Source: Petrimonas sp. IBARAKI (GTDB taxonomy: Bacteria; Bacteroidota; Bacteroidia; Bacteroidales; Dysgonomonadaceae). Taken from it: a DNA stretch of 64,000 bases. Made by a program: the position numbers and the translations under genes. Shown here in pieces: positions 16,545 to 25,360 of the stretch (its first letter is position 1; each line of letters opens with the position of its first letter). The DNA lies in NCBI GenBank assembly GCA_002356435.2, contig AP018040.2, positions 1,054,001 to 1,118,000 on the forward strand. Direction: 5' to 3'. The notes below the pieces were generated by a model, which was given only the letters and a program-made list of their open reading frames with translations, was not told where the DNA came from and made no database searches.

Positions 16545-18107
16545 TTATAGCGGTAAATTATCGTGTTTTTTGGGAGGATTGGTCAGCTTTTTGGTTTGCA
16601 ATTGCTGTAGTGCCCTGATAACACGGAAACGGGTATTTCTCGGTTCTATCACATCATCGATATAGCCGTAACGGGCTGCTTCATACGGGTTGGTAAACAA
16701 GTCGTTGTATTCTTTTTTCTTTTCTTCCAACACGACAGCCAGTTTTTCGGGGTCCTTTTCGGCAGCAATTTCCTTGCTGTAAAGAACCTCTACAGCTCCT
16801 TCAGCACCCATCACAGCGATTTCTGCACTTGGCCAAGCATAGTTAATATCACCGCGAAGTTGCTTGCAGCTCATGACTATATGTGCTCCTCCGTACGACT
16901 TACGCAGTGTGACGGTCACTTTCGGAACAGTGGCTTCACCGTATGCGTATAGCAGCTTTGCACCGTGAGTGATTACGCCGCCATATTCCTGACCGGTACC
17001 AGGAAGGAAACCGGGAACGTCAACCAGCGAAACAATGGGAATGTTGAAAGCATCACAGAAACGGACAAACCTGGCTGCCTTGCGTGAAGCGTTAATGTCG
17101 AGAACCCCTGCCAAAAACTTGGGTTGGTTTGCTACAATACCTACCGATTGACCGTTGAAACGAGCGAAACCCACGATGATGTTTTTTGCATAGTCAGCAT
17201 GCACTTCCAGAAATTCTCCACTGTCGACAATGGCTCCAATAATTTCGTACATGTCGTAGGGTTTGTTGGCACTGTCTGGGATAATTTCGTTCAGGCCGTC
17301 CTCCAACCTGTCGATCGGGTCGGAGCTTTTAAATACCGGCGGTTCCTCCAGGTTATTCTGAGGAATGTACGACAACAGTTTCTGAATCATCTGTATAGCA
17401 TCCTCTTCGGTCTGAGCGGAGAAATGGGCCACGCCCGATTTGGAAGTATGCACCGAAGCGCCACCCAGTTGTTCCTGTGTAACATCTTCTCCGGTAACGG
17501 TTTTTACCACTTTGGGACCGGTAAGGAACATGTAGGAAGTTCCCTGGGTCATGATGTTGAAGTCAGTAAGAGCAGGGGAATATACGGCACCTCCTGCACA
17601 GGGACCGAAGATACCTGAAATCTGCGGAATCACTCCCGACGCTAAAATGTTACGTTGGAAAATCTCGGCATAACCTGCCAGTGCATTAATTCCCTCCTGA
17701 ATGCGTGCACCTCCGGAGTCGTTGATACCGATAAGAGGGGCACCCATTTTCATAGCCTGATCCATTACTTTGCAAATTTTTTGCGATTGCATTTCGGATA
17801 GCGAACCGCCAGAAACGGTAAAGTCCTGGGCAAAAACATAAACCAGGCGTCCTTGGATAGTGCCGTATCCGGTAACAACTCCGTCGCCAAGGAATTTGGT
17901 TTTTTCCATGCCGAAGTTGTGACAACGGTGTTCCACAAACATGTCGAATTCTTCAAAACTTCCTTCGTCAAGAAGCATGGCCAGACGTTCGCGAGCTGTG
18001 TATTTACCTTTTAGGTGCTGAGACTCGATTCTTTTCTCACCACCACCTAAGCGAGCTTTTTCTCGTAATTGAATAAGCTCTTTAACTTTTTCGAGTTGGA
18101 TGCTCAT
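16545..18107 (-). CDS. mmdA: Methylmalonyl-CoA (propionyl-CoA type) carboxyltransferase alpha subunit
   Basis: A 520-residue carboxyltransferase of the MmdA/PCCB family, with two crotonase-like halves. Acyl-CoA/oxyanion motifs are seen as [12 protein letters not shown] and [17 protein letters not shown] in the first half and [15 protein letters not shown] with [14 protein letters not shown] in the second. It moves the carboxyl group of (S)-methylmalonyl-CoA to the biotin carrier, giving propionyl-CoA. Epimerase is just upstream and the sodium pump parts just downstream, so the decarboxylase direction, with sodium export and propionate formation, is the likeliest physiology. The ATG at 18107 is standard. 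Confidence 0.94.
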   Translation of the reverse strand: MSIQLEKVKELIQLREKARLGGGEKRIESQHLKGKYTARERLAMLLDEGSFEEFDMFVEHRCHNFGMEKTKFLGDGVVTGYGTIQGRLVYVFAQDFTVSGGSLSEMQSQKICKVMDQAMKMGAPLIGINDSGGARIQEGINALAGYAEIFQRNILASGVIPQISGIFGPCAGGAVYSPALTDFNIMTQGTSYMFLTGPKVVKTVTGEDVTQEQLGGASVHTSKSGVAHFSAQTEEDAIQMIQKLLSYIPQNNLEEPPVFKSSDPIDRLEDGLNEIIPDSANKPYDMYEIIGAIVDSGEFLEVHADYAKNIIVGFARFNGQSVGIVANQPKFLAGVLDINASRKAARFVRFCDAFNIPIVSLVDVPGFLPGTGQEYGGVITHGAKLLYAYGEATVPKVTVTLRKSYGGAHIVMSCKQLRGDINYAWPSAEIAVMGAEGAVEVLYSKEIAAEKDPEKLAVVLEEKKKEYNDLFTNPYEAARYGYIDDVIEPRNTRFRVIRALQQLQTKKLTNPPKKHDNLPL

Positions 18108-18189
18108 AAGATTATAATTTGTTATGAATTAAATTTTTGTTTTATTGTTACCTCGATAGCCTCCTCAAATCACTATCGAGGTTGGTCAT

Positions 18190-18594
18190 CTACGGATGCT
18201 CGCACAATTCGGTCAATACGCTACCGGTTGATTTGGGATGTAAAAAAGCAATGTTCAGTCCTTCGGCGCCGGCACGGGGTTGCGTATCGATAAGGCGTAC
18301 GCCTTTTGCTTCAATTTCTCGGAGAGACTCACCCAGGTTTTTAGTGGCAAAAGCGATGTGATGAATACCTTCACCTCTTTTTTCAATGAATTTGGCAATG
18401 GTACTTTCTTCGCTGGTAGGTTCCAATAGTTCTATTTTTGTTTGGCCGATCATAAAAAAGGCCGTTTTTACTTTTTGGTCTTCAACCGTTTCGATGTTGT
18501 AGCATTTTAGACCAAGAACTCCTTCATAATAAGGAAGTTGTTCTTCAATGTTTTTTACAGCAATGCCGATGTGTTCAATGTGTGTTAATTCCAT
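18190..18594 (-). CDS. mce: Methylmalonyl-CoA epimerase
   Basis: A 134-residue glyoxalase-fold enzyme interconverting (R)- and (S)-methylmalonyl-CoA. It shows ELTHIEHIGIAVKNIEEQLP (metal-binding His and Glu region), KIELLEPTSEES, GEGIHHIAFAT (second His) and a C-terminal TGSVLTELCEHP. These are the hallmarks of Mce. It is the first gene of the decarboxylase operon, starting about 35 bp after a TACCTTTG promoter, with mmdA 82 bp downstream. It links methylmalonyl-CoA mutase (not in this window) to the pump. Confidence 0.95.
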   Translation of the reverse strand: MELTHIEHIGIAVKNIEEQLPYYEGVLGLKCYNIETVEDQKVKTAFFMIGQTKIELLEPTSEESTIAKFIEKRGEGIHHIAFATKNLGESLREIEAKGVRLIDTQPRAGAEGLNIAFLHPKSTGSVLTELCEHP

Positions 18595-18628
18595 ATTACT
18601 TAATTAAGTGATTATTTTTTTAAAAATG

Positions 18629-18636
18629 CAAAGGTA
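18629..18636 (-). promoter_or_regulatory. Promoter -7 element of the mce-mmdA operon
   Basis: TACCTTTG on the minus strand, extended by CA, about 35 bp before the mce start. It matches TAnnTTTG. Confidence 0.6.
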
Positions 18637-18675
18637 AGACTTTTAAGTTGTATGATAAAATTTATTTTTTTCGTT

Positions 18676-19659
18676 TTAAATGGAAGAAATTTCAAGTACT
18701 TCGAGTAGTTCAGGACTGATTTCCCGATCTTTTTTTATGGCACGTTTAAACGGTACATAGTCGATTTCGTTTTCACGAATACCGATCATTACATTGCGTT
18801 GATTTTCCAGCAACGCCTGGATGGCTGCTATGCCCATCCTGCTTGCCAGGATACGGTCCTGTGCCGTGGGTGAACCTCCACGTTGCAAATGTCCTAAAAT
18901 GGAGACGCGCACATCGTACTGAGGATACTGTTTTTTTACCCTCTCAGCCAGGTTCATCGCGCCACCTGTAATTTCACTTTCAGTAACAAGAACCATGCTG
19001 CTGCTTTTCGATTTTCGGAAACCCTGATCGATAAGTTCCGCCAACTGGTCTTTCTCCATGCTTATTTCAGGGATTATGGCGGCTTCCGCCCCCGAGGCTA
19101 TAGCGCTGTTGAGTGCCAGATAGCCACAATTACGTCCCATCACTTCCACAAAGAAGAGTCGTTCGTGGGATGTGGCTGTATCGCGAATTTTATCCATCGA
19201 TTGCATAATGGTATTTAGGGCAGTATCGTAACCAATGGTGGTGTCGGTTCCGTTCAGGTCGTTATCAATGGTTCCTGGCAACCCAACAATCGGAATATTG
19301 TATTCATTGGCAAATACTCCGGCACCAGTCAGTGATCCGTCGCCGCCGATGACCACAAGCGCATCTATTCCGTGTCGTTGCATGTTTTCGTAAGCTGTCT
19401 TTCTTCCGGCTTCAGTCATAAACTCCTCACATCGGGCAGTCTTAAGTATTGTTCCGCCCTGTTGGATTATATTGCTTACGCTGTTGGTCTTAAACTCTTC
19501 TATTTCGTTGCTAATAAGTCCCTTATAGCCTCTGTAGATGCCAAAAACGCGCATACCGTTGAAAATTGCAGCGCGCGTTACAGCGCGGATGGCAGCATTC
19601 ATGCCCGGTGCATCTCCTCCGGAAGTAAGTACGCCGATGCTTTTTACATTTGAATCCAT
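18676..19659 (-). CDS. pfkA: ATP-dependent 6-phosphofructokinase
   Basis: A 327-residue PfkA. ATP-binding [15 protein letters not shown] and [10 protein letters not shown], catalytic [13 protein letters not shown] (the TIDND Asp is the base) and [14 protein letters not shown] are present. The Gly after GGDGS indicates an ATP rather than a pyrophosphate enzyme (family knowledge). It has its own promoter after the ispH terminator, so it is not simply read from cmk-ispH. It catalyses the committed step of glycolysis in the cytoplasm. Confidence 0.97.
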   Translation of the reverse strand: MDSNVKSIGVLTSGGDAPGMNAAIRAVTRAAIFNGMRVFGIYRGYKGLISNEIEEFKTNSVSNIIQQGGTILKTARCEEFMTEAGRKTAYENMQRHGIDALVVIGGDGSLTGAGVFANEYNIPIVGLPGTIDNDLNGTDTTIGYDTALNTIMQSMDKIRDTATSHERLFFVEVMGRNCGYLALNSAIASGAEAAIIPEISMEKDQLAELIDQGFRKSKSSSMVLVTESEITGGAMNLAERVKKQYPQYDVRVSILGHLQRGGSPTAQDRILASRMGIAAIQALLENQRNVMIGIRENEIDYVPFKRAIKKDREISPELLEVLEISSI

Positions 19660-19712
19660 TTCGAAAATTAGTTCTTTTTTTAAAATTGGTTGAACCTGAA
19701 TACAATCGGCTG

Positions 19713-19720
19713 CAAAGGTA
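19713..19720 (-). promoter_or_regulatory. Promoter -7 element of pfkA
   Basis: TACCTTTG followed by CAG on the minus strand, 54 bp before the pfkA ATG and just past the ispH terminator. Confidence 0.6.
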
Positions 19721-19741
19721 ATTTTTTTTTAGGAGGCGCAC

Positions 19742-19772
19742 AAAAAAAAGCTGCTTTAAAAAGCAGCTTTTT
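19742..19772 (-). terminator. Terminator overlapping the ispH stop codon
   Basis: A 12-bp perfect stem (19745-19756 and 19761-19772) with a 4-base loop, followed on the minus strand by an unbroken T run. One arm encodes the last IspH residues (KAAF), and the stop codon TAA lies at the loop. Confidence 0.85.
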
Positions 19773-20649
19773 CAACTTTCATTTCCGGTATAAGCTCCGA
19801 TATTTTTTTTGCGACAACCTCCATCTGCCACATGGGTGTTGAGGTAGCTCCACAAATGCCGATGCTGATGTCATCCCGTATCCATTCCGTATCCAGTTGG
19901 TCAGGATGATGGATCAAGTGTGAGTTCCGGTTGTACTTTTCACATTCGGCAAAAAGGACTTTTCCGTTGGAACTTTTTTCTCCTGCGATAAAAATAACGA
20001 GGTCGTGATTCTTAGCAAATTCTTGCATGTTGGGTACGCGATTGGAAACCTGACGACAAATGGTATCATAAAATTCAAATGTGGCACCATTTTTCATCCG
20101 TTCTTTTATCAATTCCCCTATTTCCTGAAATCCGTCCAGCGGTTTCGTCGTTTGTGAAAAGAGGCTTATGTCGCGTGAGAAGTCGAGTTTGTCTATGTCT
20201 TCTTTCTTTTCGATTACTATGGCTGATTCATCGGTCTGTCCCATCAATCCATTTACCTCGGCATGGCCTTTTTTTCCGAATATCACTATTTGTCCATCTT
20301 CATTTTGTTTGGTGATAAATTTCTTTTTGATTCGTTTTTGCAACCCAAGAACGACCGGACAGGATGCGTCAATCAATTCTATATTGTTTTCTTTTGCTAT
20401 TTGGTAAGTGCTTGGGGGCTCCCCGTGGGCGCGAAGCAGAACGCGGACATCCCTGAGTTTTTTAAATTCATCGTGGTTGATGGTAATCAATCCCATTTTG
20501 GCGAGACGCTCCACTTCAATGTTATTGTGAACGATATCGCCTAAACAGTAAAGAGTTCCGCCTTTTTTCAGTTCTTCCTCGGCTTTGCTGATAGCTTTGG
20601 CTACCCCAAAACAGCAGCCGGACTGCTTGTCTATCTCAATTTTACTCAT
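19756..20649 (-). CDS. ispH: 4-hydroxy-3-methylbut-2-enyl diphosphate reductase
   Basis: A 297-residue [4Fe-4S] enzyme catalysing the last step of the MEP isoprenoid pathway, giving IPP and DMAPP. The three cluster cysteines are visible in SGCCFGVAKAI (residues 11-13), IDASCPVV and GICGATSTPMWQM. The catalytic-site AHGEPPSTY and GHAEVNGLMGQT segments are present. No S1-domain fusion is seen, unlike some clostridial forms. It starts 1 bp after the cmk stop, so the two are translationally close, and transcription ends at a terminator that overlaps the stop codon. Confidence 0.96.
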   Translation of the reverse strand: MSKIEIDKQSGCCFGVAKAISKAEEELKKGGTLYCLGDIVHNNIEVERLAKMGLITINHDEFKKLRDVRVLLRAHGEPPSTYQIAKENNIELIDASCPVVLGLQKRIKKKFITKQNEDGQIVIFGKKGHAEVNGLMGQTDESAIVIEKKEDIDKLDFSRDISLFSQTTKPLDGFQEIGELIKERMKNGATFEFYDTICRQVSNRVPNMQEFAKNHDLVIFIAGEKSSNGKVLFAECEKYNRNSHLIHHPDQLDTEWIRDDISIGICGATSTPMWQMEVVAKKISELIPEMKVEKAAF

Positions 20650-20650
20650 T

Positions 20651-21334
20651 TTACTTTGTGATTTTGTTAAACATATCCATTGCCCATTGCAATTGTTCTG
20701 TAATAGTTATATGTGAATTATCCAGTTCGATAGCATCGGTCGCTTTTCGTAACGGACTCTCTATGCGGGTGGTGTCTCTTTCATCTCTTTCGAGGACGTT
20801 GGCGAGGGTGTCTTCATAGGTAACAGGATTGCCTTTGGCCTGAAGTTCTTCGTAACGGCGTTGTGCGCGAACTTCGGGTGATGCCGTGAGAAAAATTTTG
20901 AATTCCGCGTCAGGGAAAACTACTGTGCCGATATCCCTGCCGTCCATCACTACCCCTTTCTTTTTCCCCATTGCCTGTTGCTGGCGTACCAACTCTCTGC
21001 GTACAAATCCCAAAGCACTCACGCGGCTTGCACCGTTCCCTATTTCAAGCGAACGGATTTCTTTTTCTACATTTTCACCGTTTAGATAAGTTTCCTGTTG
21101 GCCTTCTGAATTTGTTTTAAAGGAAATATCTATTTCTGAGATATGCATTTGTAATGCAGCATCATCAATTTCCGTATCGGTTATCCATCCCTTACGGTAT
21201 GCAAACAGAGCTACTGCCCTGTACATGGCTCCGCTGTCGATATAAGTATAACCTAATTCCCTTGCCAATCCCTTGGCTATAGTACTTTTGCCGCATGATG
21301 AGAAGCCATCTACGGCGATATTTATTTTTCCCAT
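20651..21334 (-). CDS. cmk: Cytidylate kinase
   Basis: A 227-residue CMP/dCMP kinase. The P-loop GFSSCGKSTIAKGLA lies at residues 8-22, followed by YIDSGAMYRAVALFAYRKG, MDGRDIGTVVFPDAEFKIFLTA and LEVRAQRRYEEL-type LID residues. It first appears after a TATCTTTG promoter and is followed immediately by ispH. A cmk-ispH pair is common in Bacteroidota and Firmicutes. Confidence 0.96.
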   Translation of the reverse strand: MGKINIAVDGFSSCGKSTIAKGLARELGYTYIDSGAMYRAVALFAYRKGWITDTEIDDAALQMHISEIDISFKTNSEGQQETYLNGENVEKEIRSLEIGNGASRVSALGFVRRELVRQQQAMGKKKGVVMDGRDIGTVVFPDAEFKIFLTASPEVRAQRRYEELQAKGNPVTYEDTLANVLERDERDTTRIESPLRKATDAIELDNSHITITEQLQWAMDMFNKITK

Positions 21335-21371
21335 TCTTATTGAAAGCAGATACTGTTTTTATAAACAACTA

Positions 21372-21379
21372 CAAAGATA
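21372..21379 (-). promoter_or_regulatory. Promoter -7 element of cmk-ispH
   Basis: TATCTTTG on the minus strand, 38 bp before the cmk ATG, matching TAnnTTTG. Confidence 0.6.
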
Positions 21380-21414
21380 GAATGTTTTCGTTATAATTGG
21401 TTTTAACACAAAAT

Positions 21415-22440
21415 CTAGCCAAACAATTCGATTGCTTTTTTCTCGTATTTGGGAATCTTGAATAACTGCTGTCCGGTTGCAAAGAAAAGCGATTTTAACC
21501 TCCCCGATTTAATCATCAGATTAATTAACTGCTGGTGTCGTTTGTGCTTATGAATAACAGCCGGCATTTTATCGGAGATATACGATGGGTTGAGAATAGT
21601 TTTTGCAGTTTCTTCTCCCGATATAAGTGCTTGGTAAATCCCTTCGCCGGTGAACGGAGAAACCAGTCCGGCGGCATCACCGATCAGAAATATGTTGTCA
21701 AAACGGATTCCGTTATAATCGGCATCCATGGGGAAAGCTTCGTATTTTCCTTTGGAAATATCGATCTGTCTGTCGTTGAGCCATTGATGAAAATTCTCCT
21801 TTAATTTTTTCGGCGATACATGTTTCGGATCGGCGCCGCAACCGACGGAGATATAGCTGCGATGCGGAAAAATCCACGCGTACCATGCCGAAAAGTATTC
21901 AGGCTGAAAGAATATTTCGAAATCTTGGTACTTGTTGGTGGAAATTATGTATTGAATACCAATAATTTTCCTTCTTGACTTTAAACCAAGAAAGGTTTTC
22001 ACGATAGAATTGGATCCATCTGCTCCAACGAGATATTTAAAGCCTATTTTTTCCCCACCGACAACAATGAAGTCTTTGTTGACCACCGTAGCCTTGCTGC
22101 TGATTCTTATTTCGATATTGGGGAATGCCTTTATTTTTTGTAATTGCCACTGTCCGAATTTTTTCCTATCGATAGTAAAAGCAAAATCGGTATCGGATTT
22201 TAAGGTTGAAGCGATATTGTTAACATGTAGCTTTACCTGGTTGTAACTATATTCAATGAGTTGCGGCGGAAGGCCAAGATATTCAATTCCTTTTCCGGTA
22301 AGTCCTCCAGCGCATACTTTAGGCCCAATCTCGTCGTTCTTCTCAAGCAATAAAACTTTCAAAGAAGAATTACCCAATTTTTCTGCGCATTTTAGACCGG
22401 CAGGCCCTGCGCCGATGATGACGACATCGAAGAATTGCAC
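21415..22440 (-). CDS. Geranylgeranyl-reductase-family FAD flavoprotein
   Basis: A flavoprotein of about 341 residues. An N-terminal Rossmann motif VVIIGAGPAGLKCAEKLG, a middle FKYLVGADGSNSIVK and a C-terminal FLIGDAAGLVSPFTGEGIY place it in the geranylgeranyl/digeranylgeranyl reductase (ChlP) superfamily of FAD oxidoreductases. The substrate is unknown; a polyprenyl or quinone-related lipid is plausible. An ATG-started open frame continues to 22497, but a TATCTTTG promoter (22460-22467) lies inside that part, so GTG at 22440, two codons before the Rossmann strand, is the better start. It is a single gene between cmk and pruA. Confidence 0.8.
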   Translation of the reverse strand: MQFFDVVIIGAGPAGLKCAEKLGNSSLKVLLLEKNDEIGPKVCAGGLTGKGIEYLGLPPQLIEYSYNQVKLHVNNIASTLKSDTDFAFTIDRKKFGQWQLQKIKAFPNIEIRISSKATVVNKDFIVVGGEKIGFKYLVGADGSNSIVKTFLGLKSRRKIIGIQYIISTNKYQDFEIFFQPEYFSAWYAWIFPHRSYISVGCGADPKHVSPKKLKENFHQWLNDRQIDISKGKYEAFPMDADYNGIRFDNIFLIGDAAGLVSPFTGEGIYQALISGEETAKTILNPSYISDKMPAVIHKHKRHQQLINLMIKSGRLKSLFFATGQQLFKIPKYEKKAIELFG

Positions 22441-22459
22441 GTTTTGAATATTTTTTTTA

Positions 22460-22467
22460 CAAAGATA
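22460..22467 (-). promoter_or_regulatory. Promoter -7 element of the flavoprotein gene
   Basis: TATCTTTG on the minus strand with a TTTG about 23 bp upstream (slightly long spacing). It places the transcript start downstream of the first ATG and supports the GTG start at 22440. Confidence 0.5.
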
Positions 22468-22598
22468 AAATTTCCTTTTTTCTAATGAAACAAACAATAA
22501 CGGAAATTAGTAAAACTGTGTTTGTTTTTATTGTTGTTTGAGCGAGTTTATCTTCATAAAAGTTAGAATGCGCATCCTAGCGCATCTGAGGTTATTCA

Positions 22599-22630
22599 AT
22601 TAGGACGTTACATTAGTGTAACGCCCTAAT
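22599..22630 (-). terminator. Hairpin after pruA
   Basis: ATTAGG and CGTTACA pair with TGTAACG and CCTAAT (13 pairs, one mismatch, 4-base loop), 8 bp beyond the pruA stop. There is no good T run, so it may act as a 3'-end stabiliser or a weak terminator. Confidence 0.5.
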
Positions 22631-22637
22631 AATTAGG

Positions 22638-24269
22638 TTATTCATTCAAAAAATTCGGATACATATAATCCGTTGCCGGGACGAAAGTCTCCTTAATGGT
22701 TTGCGGAGAGACCCAACGAAGCAGGTTAAAAACAGAGCCGGCTTTATCGTTTGTTCCTGATGCGCGGCCACCACCAAACGGCTGCTGGTCAACTACAGCG
22801 CCGGTAGGTTTGTCGTTGATGTAAAAATTACCAGCAGTATGAGTAAGCCGGGAAGTCATTTTCTCTATATTGGCTCTGTTGGAGGAGAAAATAGCCCCCG
22901 TGAGTGCATAATCGGTGGTTGTATCAAGAATATCCAATGTCTCATCCAATTTATCCGGATCGTAAACATAAACGGTTAGTATAGGACCGAAAAGTTCCTC
23001 TTTCATCGTGTTATAGTCGGGTTTCTTGGCAAGAATAACTGTCGGTTCAATGAAGTACCCTTTCGACTTGTCGCAGTTTCCGCCCATAATTACTTCGGCA
23101 TCCAGCGATTGTTGCGCATCCGCAATCTCTTTTGCCAGTTTATCGAAAGACTCTTCATCGATAACCGCATTGATGAAATGGGTGAAATCTTCAGGGGTAC
23201 CCGTTTTTATCGATTTTAAATCCTCTTCCATATGATTTTTAACCTCTTCCCACAGGGTCGTAGGAATATATGCCCGGGAAGCGGCAGAACATTTTTGTCC
23301 CTGATATTCGAATGCTCCGCGTGTGAGGGCAGTGGCTACTTGTTTAGCATTGGCCGTTGCATCGGCAAAAACGTAATCTTTTCCACCGGTTTCACCCACG
23401 ATACGCGGGTAGGATTTATATTTCTCCATATTTCCGGCTATGGTTTTCCACATTCCGTTAAAGACACCCGTAGAGCCCGTAAAATGCAATCCGGCAAATT
23501 CCCGATGATTAAAAATTACCTCGGCTGCTTCCCTTCCTCCTACATAAACCAGGTTGATAACACCGTCGGGCAGTCCGGCCTCTTTTAACACTTCCATAAT
23601 AAGATGAGCTGAATAGACCGCTGTTTTCGAAGGTTTCCATACTACGGTGTTGCCCATTAACGCCGGTGCTCCCCCCAAGTTAGCAGCTATGGAAGTGAAA
23701 TTGAACGGAGTGAGCGCGAAAACAAATCCTTCCAGCGGACGCCAAACCGTGCGGTTCCAGATTCCGGGAGCCGAATTAGGCTGCATCCCGTAAAGGTCAT
23801 ACATGTTGCGTACGTTGAAACGGTAAAAATCGATTAATTCGCAAACAGCATCAATCTCAGATTGAAAAGCATTTTTCGATTGTCCGATCATGGTGACGGC
23901 ATTGAAGTCGTACCGGTATGGTCCGGCAATCAGTTCGGCTGCTTTCAGGAATATGGCAGCACGACTTTCCCAGTGCATCGCTTCCCAGGCGGGTTTTGCT
24001 TTTAGAGCAGCATCGATAGCCATCTGTACGTGTGTTTTGTCTCCTTGATGATAGTGTCCCAGTAAGCGTTGATGGTCGTGTGGCGGGCAAATATCGTATA
24101 AGTTTCCCGTACGGACTTCTTTTCCGTCAATGATCATTGGAATATCCAATCCACCTTTATTTAATTCGACAAGTTTTTGTTTTAAAGCTTGTCTTTCCGG
24201 TGACCCCGGTGCGTAACTCTTTACAGGTTCGTTCTTAATTTCGGGTAGTTTATAAATTCCTTTTGACAT
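22638..24269 (-). CDS. pruA: 1-pyrroline-5-carboxylate dehydrogenase
   Basis: A 543-residue NAD-dependent aldehyde dehydrogenase that oxidises P5C/glutamate semialdehyde to glutamate. Catalytic Cys327 lies in YQGQKCSAASRAYI and the general-base Glu293 in IVGETGGKDYV; NAD-binding VVWKPSKTAVYSA and LHFTGSTGVF follow family rules. The length matches the eukaryote/Bacteroidota-type monofunctional P5CDH rather than PutA fusions. Proline dehydrogenase lies divergently 2.9 kb away, so the pathway is split. Promoter TAAATTTG lies 45 bp upstream. Confidence 0.96.
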   Translation of the reverse strand: MSKGIYKLPEIKNEPVKSYAPGSPERQALKQKLVELNKGGLDIPMIIDGKEVRTGNLYDICPPHDHQRLLGHYHQGDKTHVQMAIDAALKAKPAWEAMHWESRAAIFLKAAELIAGPYRYDFNAVTMIGQSKNAFQSEIDAVCELIDFYRFNVRNMYDLYGMQPNSAPGIWNRTVWRPLEGFVFALTPFNFTSIAANLGGAPALMGNTVVWKPSKTAVYSAHLIMEVLKEAGLPDGVINLVYVGGREAAEVIFNHREFAGLHFTGSTGVFNGMWKTIAGNMEKYKSYPRIVGETGGKDYVFADATANAKQVATALTRGAFEYQGQKCSAASRAYIPTTLWEEVKNHMEEDLKSIKTGTPEDFTHFINAVIDEESFDKLAKEIADAQQSLDAEVIMGGNCDKSKGYFIEPTVILAKKPDYNTMKEELFGPILTVYVYDPDKLDETLDILDTTTDYALTGAIFSSNRANIEKMTSRLTHTAGNFYINDKPTGAVVDQQPFGGGRASGTNDKAGSVFNLLRWVSPQTIKETFVPATDYMYPNFLNE

Positions 24270-24313
24270 AAGGCGTATTGTTTTTTGTGTGGTTAGTATT
24301 ATTTTTAGTGTTA

Positions 24314-24321
24314 CAAATTTA
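24314..24321 (-). promoter_or_regulatory. Promoter -7 element of pruA
   Basis: TAAATTTG on the minus strand, 45 bp before the pruA ATG. Confidence 0.55.
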
Positions 24322-24392
24322 TAAAAAAATACGGAGAAGAAGAGCAGTTTGCTATTGAATTAATTGTAAAATTCATTTTTAACACTTTCTCA

Positions 24393-24419
24393 TGCAACGT
24401 TTTTTCGTTTTTTTCATCT
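24393..24419 (+). promoter_or_regulatory. ECF-type promoter, second copy of the sigma-gene promoter motif
   Basis: TGCAAC at 24393-24398, a 16-bp T-rich spacer, CATCT at 24415-24419, 26 bp before the lipoprotein ATG. 25 of 27 bases match the element at 2197-2223. It suggests this gene is a target of the ECF sigma factor encoded at 2245-2802. Confidence 0.65.
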
Positions 24420-24445
24420 ATTATACGTAACATTGTAATTCGTTT

Positions 24446-24925
24446 ATGAATCAGATGAGGAAATATAGAATCTTCACAGTGTTTTTTTTAATCATCGTCA
24501 CAACGGCAATACTCTTCTCTTGTTCCAGGGAAGATGCGTTAGGTTTGGAAAGTGATGTACTTGAATTACAATCGCCTTACGGCCGATGGAAGCTCGAAGG
24601 ATATGCCAGTTCGGAAAGTAAGCAGGTTACGATAGTTCTAGGTTCTCCGTCGGCGTATTACCTGACGTTGAACCAAGACGGTACCTTTACCGGAACCTCA
24701 TCTACTAATGCAATCGGTGGGAAATTTACCATAGACACGCACAGAGGCGTTATAAATTTTTCGACGACAGATTTTTACTCTTCAGGCAAGCTGACTGAAA
24801 CAAACGACGGCAACTTATACCTGAACCGGCTGTTAAAAGTGAAAAATTACAGGGTTTTCACCAATAAACTGCATTTCTACTATTCAGACAAAGAATACCT
24901 GCTTTTTATTAAGCCTGTTAAATAA
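24446..24925 (+). CDS. Small lipoprotein, lipocalin/META-like, probable ECF target
   Basis: A 159-residue predicted lipoprotein with a signal peptide ending LFSC (Cys26). The mature part begins with a short linker, then PYGRWKLEGYASSES and LTLNQDGTFTGTSSTN, an order of beta strands seen in lipocalin-like and META/HslJ-type bacterial domains. I infer a small beta-barrel ligand- or stress-related envelope protein. It is monocistronic. The promoter is the ECF-type element shared with the sigma gene 22 kb away. No homologue can be named with certainty. Confidence 0.75.
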   Translation: MNQMRKYRIFTVFFLIIVTTAILFSCSREDALGLESDVLELQSPYGRWKLEGYASSESKQVTIVLGSPSAYYLTLNQDGTFTGTSSTNAIGGKFTIDTHRGVINFSTTDFYSSGKLTETNDGNLYLNRLLKVKNYRVFTNKLHFYYSDKEYLLFIKPVK

Positions 24926-25135
24926 TTGTTTCTGCCCTCTTTTCCTCTTTTTCCTCTTTCCAATGCTTGTTGGTATCGTTTTTTTGTTTTTCTTTGCGCT
25001 TTTTATAGCTATAAAACAGTTTTGGAATAATATTGTAACGTTCGCTATTTAGTGTAATGCCCTGATTTATAGGCTTAAATGCTTTTTCCCCGGGCTGGCA
25101 GTATACCTTCCTGACTTTAATTTACATTCATAACT

Positions 25136-25282
25136 ATGATAACAGCAAAAACAAAAACAACCTTATCTGCAACCGAAGAACAGTACATTTCCCCGGACAT
25201 CGAAGTAACCGACATTGAAATCAGTCACACCATTTTGGCCGGTAGCGGCGATTTACCCGGTATGCCTGGCGAAGACTGGTAA
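25136..25282 (+). CDS. 48-residue peptide ahead of a surface lipoprotein gene
   Basis: A short open frame (ATG 25136, TAA 25282) not long enough for standard calling. The product starts with a Lys/Thr-rich segment, then EEQYISPDIEVTDIEISHTI and a Gly/Pro-rich end, SGDLPGMPGEDW. It has no signal peptide, membrane helix or Cys. Similar 45-50 residue frames with an acidic middle and a GxxxPGxxxxxW end occur ahead of fimbrillin-like and other surface-protein genes in Bacteroidales (from memory, not checked). It lies 78 bp before the fimbrillin/FISUMP gene on the same strand. Whether it is a translated protein, a leader or a secreted peptide is unknown. Confidence 0.55.
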   Translation: MITAKTKTTLSATEEQYISPDIEVTDIEISHTILAGSGDLPGMPGEDW

Positions 25283-25360
25283 AATGAATGAACAAGTGTC
25301 AATTATCAATTACAAAATGCCGATTTGCTTCCTCGAACTTCCGACTTAAAATTATGCGTT

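Noticed and set aside
25283-25360. Extended N-terminus of the fimbrillin/FISUMP gene from 25325
   Set aside because: The extension lacks a signal peptide, whereas the ATG at 25361 gives a clean lipoprotein signal.
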